DNA from: Acipenser ruthenus
Taxonomy: Eukaryota; Chordata; Actinopteri; Acipenseriformes; Acipenseridae
DNA: 64,000 nt
Direction: 5' to 3'
Assembly (NCBI RefSeq): GCF_902713425.1
Contig: NC_081214.1
Location: 22,154,208 to 22,218,207, forward strand
The notes under the pieces were generated by a model. It ran no database searches. It was not told where the DNA came from and saw only the letters and a list, made by a program, of their open reading frames with translations. A program made the position numbers and the translations under genes. Positions 56,001 to 64,000 of this stretch are shown here, one piece after another (within the stretch, counting starts at the first letter, position 1; every line of letters starts with the position of its first letter).

Positions 56001-57909
56001 TAAATGAAGACAGTTGAAATAATAATAGTAATACAATTGCGTGATCTTTTTAATGCTTGTTCTCTTCACTGCATTTCATTGCTGCTGTTTGCTATTGCAA
56101 GGCTCTGCTTGCTCTTTCAGATTAAAGGCTCGTGGTCAGGGAAGAACCGGGTGCAGAACCCCTACAGCCACCGAAACATCATGAAGAACTGCTGTGAGGT
56201 GCTGTGCGGGCCAATGCACCCCAGGTAAGAGAGTCTGAAACATCATGAAAAACTGCTGTGAGGTGCTGTGCGGGCCAATGCACCCCAGGTAAGGGAGTCT
56301 GAAACACTTGGTCTGTCTGTGGTATTGCCCGGTCTCATTCCTGTGTCTGGTATGGCTGCAGTGGAAGATGTACCTTCTGTAGTGAGTCTGAACCAGCTCA
56401 GTAATACACTTGGTATGGGGCTGTTGGAAAACAAGAGGAACTCTGCTTTACTTTGGTATTAGAGCTTAGGTGCTCTAACCTTTTTTTTTTTTGAGCCGAC
56501 TCCATTCAATTCAACTTTTGGAAAAGTGTTGATTGTAAAACAAGATCACTTGCAATTCAAACCAATCGCAAACAGCGAGTGAAGTTACATTGATTCTAAT
56601 TAAATCGTAATTAAGAGGAAACTATTATTTGCAAAACAAGTTAAGATTTTTGCAACGAGTCATTAAGATTTTAAATCCAGGAAAAGCAATTTAACTGAAC
56701 TCGCTTTTTGTGTTTGTCTTGAATTAAAAATAAGAGCTGCCTTTTTTTTCTTTTTTTTTAGTACATTGTCAATGAAACAGAATCATAGTCTCATTCAAGT
56801 TACGTGAGAAGAAACAAAAGTGATCTTGTTTCACGATTAATGCTTTTCCAAGAGTTTAATTAAGAAACAGAGTCGGCTCAATATAACTTTATAGGGACAT
56901 CACGTGAAGAGCCCTATATATGCTATAACAATTGAGAGGCTTATGAAAAATAAATATGATCGGAGATTTCATCATATCATATTATATCTTATGGTTAATA
57001 CATGTATTGTCTCAAGACTTTAAATTTTCTTTGTATGTTTGGGATGGGTATTTTGAAATGCCTTGATTGTCCAGTAATCTATTACTGCAACTTGAACTTT
57101 CTTTCTTTCTTTCTTTCTTTCTTTCGTAGTGCTCTGGACCGGCGTGGGGAATTGATAGAGTTGGCCTTGGCCCCTGTCCCAATACCAGCCTCCAAGAACA
57201 ATAAGGAGAACCCACAAACTACTGTAAGTGAGCCCGGGCTGTCCGTCACAGTGAAGAGCATGGTTGTTTGCTTGACTGGGTTCAGGGACTGCACAGCAGT
57301 GTCACCCATGCCAGGTTTTACTACGAGCTTGATTAGCCACATTGTATAAGTAACTAGCTAAGGTGTGTCTTTAGTAAAACCAGGAATGGATCAGACTACT
57401 ATGCAATGGGAGTCTTATTGCCATCCCTGCGTGTTGATCTACCTAATATTTCAACACCTGACTCCTATTTTAAAGCAAAGGCAAACTTGCAGAGAGGAAT
57501 TAAACAGTTACGGTAGAAAAAATAAATCACTTGGTTGTGGGAGAGATTTTATGACTGACTTTTGTAGTTAAAACAAGGAGACACATTTGGCCTAGCTTCA
57601 CATACGGTAACCTGGGGGCAGAGCGGAGGCTGAACGCGGGAATTTCTGGCAGTTATTTTCAGACAATAGACCATACTATGCAGGCCTGCTAATCTAATAT
57701 GTGTTCCTTCTCTGCAGAAAACCACGGCACCGCTGATTCCCAACGAGCACACCCCTGATGATGTGAAGTCCAGCATAGCACCGGAGACGGAGGGGGACGT
57801 GGTAGAAAAGCTGTCCCCTTTGGAAAACAAGCCCCCTCCCAGCGAGCCGCCCACACCGCCCCCAGCAGACCCGGCAGAGACCACCGCGGTGCTGGAGGAG
57901 GCCTTCTAA
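42084..57909 (+). CDS. ZDHHC9: Palmitoyltransferase ZDHHC9, 9 coding exons
   Basis: A Golgi/ER S-acyltransferase which, with the partner GOLGA7, palmitoylates HRAS and NRAS. Exons: 42084-42250, 50031-50191, 51200-51358, 51881-52018, 53080-53128, 53764-53866, 56121-56224, 57130-57223, 57718-57909. The product is 388 aa (human 364). It starts [19 protein letters not shown] (human [19 protein letters not shown]). TM1 ([10 protein letters not shown]) and TM2 ([16 protein letters not shown]) precede the Cys-rich domain, residues about 139-175, with [14 protein letters not shown] and the catalytic DHHC; the Cys is residue 169, as in human. Arg148 and Pro150, mutated in human X-linked intellectual disability, are conserved. 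TM3 and TM4 follow, then [13 protein letters not shown] and a Pro-rich tail ending VLEEAF. Intron 5 is AT-AC (U12-type). The other introns are GT-AG. Intron 1 (7.8 kb) holds a MITE, a V-SINE and (ATT)n and shows no other gene. Confidence 0.95.
43001..43175. mobile_element. Palindromic MITE, copy 3 (ZDHHC9 intron 1)
   Basis: It starts CAGGGATGGAAATAAAGACT and ends GGAGTCTTATTTCCATCCCTG in part (43155-43175), the best preserved pair of ends in the family. The flanks are GACAG and GATAG, a 4 of 5 match. There is no open frame. Confidence 0.8.
48139..48410 (+). mobile_element. V-SINE-type tRNA-derived SINE, copy B (ZDHHC9 intron 1)
   Basis: It has the same layout as the copy at 40592: A box, B box (GGGTTCAATCCC), the TAAGTCGCCCTGGATAAG core and an (ATA)n tail. 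The high identity between the two copies points to a young family. Confidence 0.85.
48527..48592. repeat. (ATT)n microsatellite
   Basis: About 21 ATT units in ZDHHC9 intron 1, shortly after the V-SINE but not joined to its tail. Confidence 0.95.
49188..49319. mobile_element. Palindromic MITE, copy 4, decayed left end
   Basis: The right end TTATTTCCATCCTTG and the interior (AATAAGACACGCCTGCGCTT, TGGCTAATCAAGCTC) match the family. Much of the left inverted repeat is missing. It lies in ZDHHC9 intron 1. Confidence 0.6.
49998..50021 (+). repeat. ZDHHC9: (TC)n tract inside the ZDHHC9 exon 2 acceptor
   Basis: About 11 TC units end ten bases before the exon at 50031 and make up most of its polypyrimidine tract (the rest is CTGTTTTCAG). 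Confidence 0.9.
52855..53045 (+). repeat. Degenerate ACCATGxTTT-type tandem repeat in ZDHHC9 intron 4
   Basis: Words such as ACCATGGTATTTT, TTTACCATAG, TTTACCATGC and GCTTTTACTATGG recur every 15-30 nt in this AT-rich segment just before exon 5. The period is irregular. No family was recognised. Confidence 0.4.
53129..53763 (+). other. ZDHHC9: AT-AC intron of U12 (minor spliceosome) type, ZDHHC9 intron 5
   Basis: The exon ends CCTGGAAC and the intron begins ATATCCTTT, the full U12 5' consensus. The intron ends CCCCCCAC just before TGTCCTGGAGG. TCCCTTAAC at 53745-53753 differs from the branch consensus TTCCTTAAC at one site, and its branch A is about 11 nt from the 3' end. No GT-AG pair gives the required junction, whereas this one restores TPGT-VLEV as in human DHHC9. 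Confidence 0.92.
53356..53386 (+). repeat. (GGGGGA)n tract with G-quadruplex pattern
   Basis: Five runs of four or five G, separated by single A, follow a GGA. The pattern meets the usual G-quadruplex rule in DNA and in the transcript. It lies in the middle of the AT-AC intron. Confidence 0.85.
56173..56300 (+). repeat. ZDHHC9: 64-bp tandem duplication across the ZDHHC9 exon 7 donor
   Basis: Unit 1 (56173-56236) covers the last 52 nt of exon 7 plus 12 nt of intron. Unit 2 (56237-56300) repeats it with two base differences, so CCCCAGGTAAG occurs twice. The first donor keeps the frame to exon 8. Use of the second would add 64 nt and meet TGA soon after the first donor. Confidence 0.95.
57097..57124 (+). 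repeat. ZDHHC9: (CTTT)n tract inside the ZDHHC9 exon 8 acceptor
   Basis: Seven CTTT units run to within five bases of the exon at 57130 and form its entire polypyrimidine tract, followed by CGTAG. Confidence 0.9.
57283..57429. mobile_element. Palindromic MITE, copy 5 (ZDHHC9 intron 8)
   Basis: It starts CAGGGACTGCACAGCAGTG, so about 20 nt of the outer left repeat are missing. The right end GGGAGTCTTATTGCCATCC is well kept. The flanks do not match each other. Confidence 0.7.
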
Positions 57910-59550
57910 CAGCAGGCTGGGCTTGGCCAGTCTCCAAAAGGGCAGGAATGCCCTGAACGATTTCTCCTGCAGTATTAAACAATAACGATTCATTCTGTGG
58001 AAGTGAACGAACACACGAAAAAAAAAAAAAAAAAATCTTCGTTTGCAACTCTGCCTTTAAACGGGAAACCGAAGAACTCTTGTGAGTCTCGTCTTCTCAT
58101 TCCGCCCGATCGGCCAGTCCCCGTCAATCAGTGGGGCCTTGCATTCCTGCTTATCCTCTCGGTGCATTGCGCAGGTTTCTATGTCACTGAGAAATAATGA
58201 AGGTGTGTTTTTTTTTTTTTGGTCAAGCTGGGGGCCCGACAGTTGTTTTGGGATAGATTGAAGGATATGACCTCAGAGGCTAAATGAAACTCCATCCATG
58301 CACGGGACACAAAAACTCCAAACCCTTTCAAAGGCAGAAGATATCCTGACAGCTTTGCAGACAACTGCTAGTCGATGGCTTGTTCTGAAGTGTTGTTGCT
58401 GTTAATTATTTCTGTTTGTTTGTCTTTTTTGATCTGTTTACTTTATTGAGATATGTGGTGAAATCAGGTTTACTCTTAATATGAATTTATACAAAAAAAA
58501 AAAAATTAAAAACATACCTGACATGAAGTACAGTACTTGGTCATCTGCTCCTAGAAAAGTCTTGCTAAGAAAACTTAATGAAATACCTGAATCACTGTTT
58601 GCACAGAATAAGATTACATTTTCAAAGCAGTGATGGGAGTGCATGGCATAATGCCACAGTAGCACCTCTTGTAAGTTCATTAATGAAGGCGATGTGTTTT
58701 ATAGAGAAAGTCACCTTGGAGAGCACATCCAGTCTCCTTAAAGTAGCACGATTGTGTCTTTCAATACTTTCCAATGACAACTGTGTTGCTGTAACATGTA
58801 TTGATATTTTTATTGGACTTGCAAGAAGATTACCCTCATTTTCTTCTTTCCCTTATGCAAAACCATTAAGGTATTTGACAACTGTGGCACTATGTGTGCG
58901 TTTTATTTTATTTTGGTCAACTCTTTGACTTCCAATCCTGATCTCTGTGTGGTTTGTAGCTTGCTTGGTTATGGACAATAGGGTTTGTGTTTTAGTGTTG
59001 TAATTGTGGAGGTTACCTTTCATAGTTTTCATTGCAATACTGTACAATGTTTTGCTACATAACTACGATGGGCTGGTTTGTTTTGTGTGTTTGCTGTTTC
59101 ACTCCTCTGCAAAGTTGAAGGACAACAGCAAAAAAACAAGGACTTCAGCCTTATTACATTTCTGTATTCTAATCCTGAAGGGCCAATTTAGCATTTTCAC
59201 TCCCAAGTTTTGTTGGATCCTATTGGTGCCAAGAGTATGCTATTCATTCAATCAGAGCACCAGCATTTTTGCAGAAGGGCGCATTAACAAGGAGGGTTTT
59301 GTTTTGAGTGTATGTTATATGTTTGTACCTGTGCCTTATTTGAAGCTGCACTATCCCATGTTTCACACAGTTAGAACATTTCTGAAGAAGCCTCTGCAGT
59401 TCAATCTGGGGGTTGTTTGGAACTCCCTCGGAGAACGTTTCTTTGGTGGCAGCATGACCTCGATATTAAAAGCCATTTTTTGTCGCAGAGGGAAGGGATG
59501 TAAAATCTATAGTGTAGATCTGGGCAAACAATAAATGTGGAATTTTGTTG
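57910..59550 (+). other. ZDHHC9: 3' untranslated region of ZDHHC9 (limits inferred)
   Basis: This follows the stop codon directly. A poly-A run at 58019-58035 and AATAAA at 59530-59535 are seen; the latter is a plausible end. Further AATAAA copies within an (AAAT)n stretch lie near 59575. The open frame 59004-59534 (176 codons) falls in this region but has no recognisable domain. Confidence 0.5.
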
Positions 59551-60678
59551 CATGCTACACATGACGGTTTTAAAATAAATAAATAAATAAATCAGACCTC
59601 TCCGGTCAGGAAATGCTGAGCTATCTGTAATCTGGGTGGAATGCAGCCTGAATAATGTGCTGTTTAGAGAACAGGTTTAATTGTCTTTTGTCCTCGTACT
59701 GAACCGAAAAAAGATTTGCAAGACTGGCTCTGGGCCATTCCTAGCAGTGTTATTTTTGTCAAGCAAGGTTAAAAATGGTGTACAAGTCAATGTTGCTACA
59801 TTCTTAGTTTATCTTAGTTATTTGATAAATTAACTGATTTGCTAGAAACCAGCTGTGTATTGAGACAGCGGTTTAACGTGACAAAGGGACTTTCCAGGTA
59901 ACGGTTAATTGAACATCACAAGGGTTTTTGTTCCTGTGAGTGTTGTGGTGACCTTTTAGCGGGGTTACCTGCACGTATCCTATTGCGTATAATTAGACCA
60001 GTAATCACGTTTGGGATGGGGGATCGATTACATGAACCGGAGAGCCTCATTTCTGTCTGTGAGACAGAGTTTGTTTCCATCTGCATCAGCCCAAGATCAT
60101 ATCGGTTTGAACTGAGGGAGGGTCAATTTTCATCACACTTAAATCCTAGGACAGTATTTTCAGATGGTGGAAGCAGAGTTTAAATTACCAAAATGAGTAC
60201 ATAACTGGACAGACTTTTAAAAGAGAGAATTTCAAAAAACAAAAAGACAATCCGATTAAATACTGAAGCTGTTTTGGAGGCTGCAGCTAAGATTTCATTG
60301 CTTTTCTGGGAGACACAAGGTTTGGATATTAACTGGGCAATAATTAACACTGTTACCAAGTAATGTAATGTTTTATTTCCCTACCTTAAAAACCAAACCC
60401 TAAGCCTTATTACCAGGTATCTTCAGGAATATTGAAAACTGCTCCCATAACTCTAGTTAGTTTTTGCTCAGTTACTAAAAAGAGTGGCCTATTTGGCCAC
60501 TGGCAACTCTTCTAGTGTGAATACAGTGTGCACCCTCTAAAGCCATCCCTCTAGGATGAACCCTATACCTCAGGATTTTTTGTTCCAGGTGTAGAATATA
60601 CGTGCTAGTGACCAAAATCAAGTCTCGATGCAAACAATTCAAGGGTTTGTAATTCTTTTTGTTATTTATAATTAAAGC

Positions 60679-60716
<38 letters not shown>

Positions 60717-61935
60717 TCACTTGTATAATTTACCTTCACTTTGCTTTGTAATAACACTGTGATTATGTATACAATTAATATTTTATTTTTTATTTACAGC
60801 TCACTTGCATTTAATTTTTGTTTTTAAATGAAGGATTCATTTCATTGATGTGTGTTTAAATAATTAAAAGAAGAAAATACTCTTGTCTTTAATCTGTGTT
60901 AAATGGGTTGCTGGCATCTTTTTTGTTTTCAAGCCTGTATCAGGGCATTCATTTACTAACTGTAAATTATTAGACACATGCTGATGTGAAACTAGTCTGA
61001 AAGTGGTTAAAACTCAACCCAGGCCGAGGCTCTGAACTTCACAATGCAGTCAACTAGCAGAAGGTAATGTCTTCTCTACTCTACAGCTGTAAGAGTATCG
61101 GCAGGCTTTCCAGCCTTGCAGTTTTTCCTATTTTTACAGATATTTAAAAACACTGAAACAATGAAATACGTTATAAAATAGGCTTTTTATGTACTTGCAT
61201 TTCTTTAGGTCTTATTTACTTCTTAAGGCCACACATGGACACAGTTGCAGACTGGATCATTTGTTTAGTTGGTTGGAAGCTGGTGCTGTTTTTAACAGCA
61301 GTCAGAATTCAATCCAGTATGGCTGTAGACAGTTAATTTCTTACATCTGCTTTTAGAAGGTTCATCTTAGAAAAAAACTGTTTCTAATTTTTGCAGTGTT
61401 GTGTGGCATAGTGAATATATTAATGTCAAACTGGGCAAGTGTAGGAAAACATGGCTGTCCGCTAGGTGTAGGCATGAGCGCAGTTTCGTGCCAGTATTCA
61501 GCAGCAGCCGCCACCTGATCCCATCTAAGATCCATCAAGTCGGTCACTTGCTACGGCATAAATTCAATTTCTAGGCTATCCAGCATATTTCCAAGAACCA
61601 TTGCAAGCTAGAAGTGGAACTGCTTCTGTTGCGCAGCTTCAGAAGCCACAGCTTGATCAGGGACACAATATAAAAAATAGATAGAGGCTAGCACGGTTAT
61701 TTTTTCATATATAGAAGTATTAACACTCATAGCATATACCTTGGTATTTACCTCGTAGACCTAATGTGTTATAGGTTTGATAATCCCTCGTCTCTTCAGT
61801 GGCATGAAACTTCTACAATTGTGCAATAATATTCACGATTCTCAATTCCAGAAATGTGCAGTCTCTGAAAAGGGTAGTTAATCTCATATGCAAGGTTAGA
61901 CTGCTAGCCTGTCAGACTGTCTCAAGGAGACAGGT
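59551..61935. other. Stretch without recognised genes
   Basis: This is AT-rich sequence downstream of ZDHHC9. It contains a short (AAAT)n at about 59572-59592 and (GA)n at 60683-60712. No exon-like or repeat-family similarity was noticed otherwise. Confidence 0.5.
60683..60712. repeat. (GA)n microsatellite
   Basis: About 15 GA units flanked by AT-rich sequence. Confidence 0.95.
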
Positions 61936-62530
61936 GCTGCAGTGGGTTAGTTGATTAGTGTGTTGTGCTGGTCCTTTTGGGACTGGTTTTAAATCCAGCT
62001 GATTCCTCTCTTTTTCAAATAATTGATTCATGTCCCCTATACTCAATGAAAAGCAAGCTTTTCCATGGAAGTGAGATGGCACAGTGGGCTAATTCATGAG
62101 CCAATTGTGATGTTCACCTTGGAGTACTGGGTTCAAATCCGAGTGATTCCTTCTTTTTCAAATAATGGGTTAATTGACCTTATCGTAATTGTGAAACACT
62201 AGGTTTCAATCCAGGCAATTCATTCCTTTTTGTTTCGAACATTTGTTTAGTTTGCCATATAATCAGTGTGAAACACAACCTTCCTGAGGGAGCTGGTGGT
62301 GCAGTGAACTAATCCCATGGCCGCCTCTCCCTGAAGACGGCAGTTTGAATCAGGTGAGTTCCTGAGATAAATATTGATGTTGGTTGTGTTTCCACAGATG
62401 GAGAAGAAGACCTGCCCTGTGAAGGGAGGAGAGTGTAAAATAAAGGAAGGAATCCCAGGATTTGAACCCAGTACTCCAAGGAGAACAGTACAGTATGCTT
62501 GTGAATTATCATACTGCACCACTCAGCTCC
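61936..62530. repeat. Cluster of tRNA-like SINE units in both orientations
   Basis: Three plus-strand units (near 61936-62005, 62071-62150 and 62288-62360) each have an A-box-like GTGGTGCAGTGGGCTAA-type head and a B-box-like GTTTGAAT or GGTTCAAATCC, then GATTCC. A minus-strand unit at about 62440-62530 repeats GGAGTACTGGGTTCAAATCC, matching the unit at 62071. Two units end in TTTTTCAAATAAT. No intact tRNA cloverleaf was found. Confidence 0.55.
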
Positions 62531-62642
62531 ATGCAAGAATCTAGCATTGCCTATAAGAGCTAATATCAACCTCTATTATTCTTTTCATGCTTCAGACCAC
62601 TGACACCTGTCAAAAAGTCTCTGAAAATGAAAAGAAAACACA

Positions 62643-62719
62643 TGCCCCTAACATGGGTTTAAACCCACTAACCTGGGAATCCGAGTCCCATGCTCTAGCA
62701 ACTGAGCTATTCAGCTACC
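62643..62719 (-). pseudogene. tRNA-Lys-like pseudogene or SINE head
   Basis: On the minus strand it reads TAGCTCAGTTGCTAGAGCAT, a loop TGGGACTCGGATTCCCA and a T-arm with GTGGGTTTAAACCCAT. The D-arm and anticodon stem match vertebrate tRNA-Lys(CTT), but the anticodon position reads CGG, the T-loop is altered and the two acceptor strands pair poorly. It is therefore probably not a working tRNA. Confidence 0.6.
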
Positions 62720-63821
62720 TGCTGTGTGAAAACATTACATATTGTAATTTGCATAGACCCTGTAGCTGTCAACCGTGCGCTCCTGTATAAAAACATATTT
62801 GAAAGTTAACAATAATGCTGCAGTACAGGTGTCCATATCAGTATCTTAAACATGTTATATTTTCATGTTTCTCGTGAAGAATTGTTTTACTATCGGTAAT
62901 ATTTTTTTTAAAAGTCAGTTTCGAAATAACCAAAGAAAACACAACAAACTAAACCGTATCCTGTCTGCAAGAAGGGCTTCAGAGTCGTTTGAACTGTAGT
63001 TCTCTAGCGATGCTGCCGCCCTGTGGGTGAGGAAGTACAACTGTCATGTCATGTTAATACCTGTCAATATAATTGAAGAGTTTTTGTTTAGCATTGGGCG
63101 GTGCAACGGGCAGGTATTTACAACCAGTACACCTTCCAGGCAGCATTGTCCCCAGGGAACAAAAAGGACCCAACTCTGGGTAATGGATCCGGGAAAAGCC
63201 CTCCTATTTCTCCTTTGACTAAACAACTGAAGCTCAGAATCAGAAGCGCGTCACATTTGAAACCGTAAGCTGGCTTTGCATCGCCCTGGTCTCCATAGCA
63301 ATAATGGCAGTAATATCTGGATGATAATGTTGCTTGTAATTGGAGTCCTCTTTCAATGTAGTGATCATGTCCGCATGTCTGTCTGCCACATTCTCCACAG
63401 TGAACACGATAGCTGCCTTGAATTCTCTGTTCTCTTTGCCTCTGTTTACCTTTCGGATTGCATCTGGGTATAAATCTGACTAATAAATATTGATTCTATT
63501 ACTAAGTATTTAATTAGTTATTGTAATAAACTGGCATTGCTTGTTAGTTGCTATCCAAACCATTCACTCATTTAGATATGTGCAAGCTTACTAGCTGTTG
63601 TTTAAGGCCTCTTTGGAGTGATTGTTTTTTTATTATTTATTTATATTATTTACAATAAAAAATACTACATTCAAAAGGAAATGAACAAATAAAACAATAA
63701 CAATAAAACAGTTCAAGGTAGCAAAAATGTAAAAAAAAGTTATTGAAAAGGTTCTCTGAATAAGAAAACAAAAATACAATCACAAGAATAACACATACAA
63801 ATAATTAAAACACAAACTACG

Positions 63822-64000
63822 CAGGGGTCACCAACCGTGGTCCTGGAGAGCCCCAAATCCTCAGGTTTTAGAGGTGTCTGTGTCATCAATGGAACACCTG
63901 TTAATCTTGATTAAATAAACCAAGAACTGGTTTGATTAAGTAAGTGAGAGCTTGGTTGAAATGAAAACCAGAAGACCCTGTAGCTCTCCAGGACCAGGGC
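63822..64000. mobile_element. hAT-type MITE cut by the window end
   Basis: It starts CAGGGGTCACCAACCGTGG with TCCTGGAGAGCC, and near the window edge shows GCTCTCCAGGACCAGGGC, the complementary arm. The last bases of the right end lie beyond 64000, so the target duplication cannot be checked. Confidence 0.7.

Noticed and set aside
58578-58928. Open frame of 116 codons after ZDHHC9
   Set aside because: It is in the same 3' UTR, has no known family and its composition is typical of untranslated T-rich DNA.
59004-59534. Open frame of 176 codons downstream of ZDHHC9
   Set aside because: It lies in the probable 3' UTR and ends almost at a polyadenylation signal. It is rich in F, L, C and V from T-rich sequence, has no recognisable domain and shows no splice or repeat-protein evidence.

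Overview
This is eukaryotic nuclear DNA from a vertebrate. It holds intron-rich genes with GT-AG splice sites, tRNA-derived SINEs carrying the V-SINE type 3' core, palindromic hAT-type MITEs and AT-rich microsatellites. The exons translate into proteins that align collinearly with human TSPAN6, SRPX2, SYTL4, TRMT12 (TYW2) and ZDHHC9. The compact introns and the SINE/MITE spectrum suggest a ray-finned fish. The repeat style reminds me of a non-teleost lineage such as sturgeon or paddlefish, but that is a recollection, not a search result.

Layout, left to right. TSPAN6 lies on the minus strand (coding 7409 down to 1243, 7 exons, 251 aa). SRPX2 lies head-to-head with it on the plus strand (10126-19924, 10 coding exons, 457 aa). 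SYTL4 (granuphilin) is tail-to-tail with SRPX2 on the minus strand (28422 down to 21625, 16 coding exons, 687 aa), with a probable non-coding first exon near 31.9 kb. TRMT12 follows on the minus strand (36156 down to 33418, 7 exons, 439 aa). ZDHHC9 is divergent from it on the plus strand (42084-57909, 9 coding exons, 388 aa). All five reading frames were assembled exon by exon. Splice phases are continuous, no internal stops appear, and the lengths are close to the human proteins, so all five look intact. Between and inside the genes lie SINE, LINE-2 and MITE copies, simple repeats and, at the right end, a cluster of tRNA-like units.

The TSPAN6-SRPX2-SYTL4 block has the same order and orientations as human Xq22. 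ZDHHC9 is elsewhere on human Xq, and human TRMT12 is autosomal. The genes do not form one pathway: tetraspanin scaffold, secreted sushi-repeat ligand, Rab27 effector, tRNA wybutosine enzyme and Ras palmitoyltransferase. They share only a neighbourhood.

I saw no previously undescribed multi-gene system. The most notable items are an AT-AC (U12-type) intron in ZDHHC9 that contains a G-rich array, a 64-bp tandem duplication that copies the 5' splice site of ZDHHC9 exon 7, a multi-exon TRMT12 in contrast to the single-exon human gene, and a palindromic MITE family flanked by 5-bp near-identical target sites.
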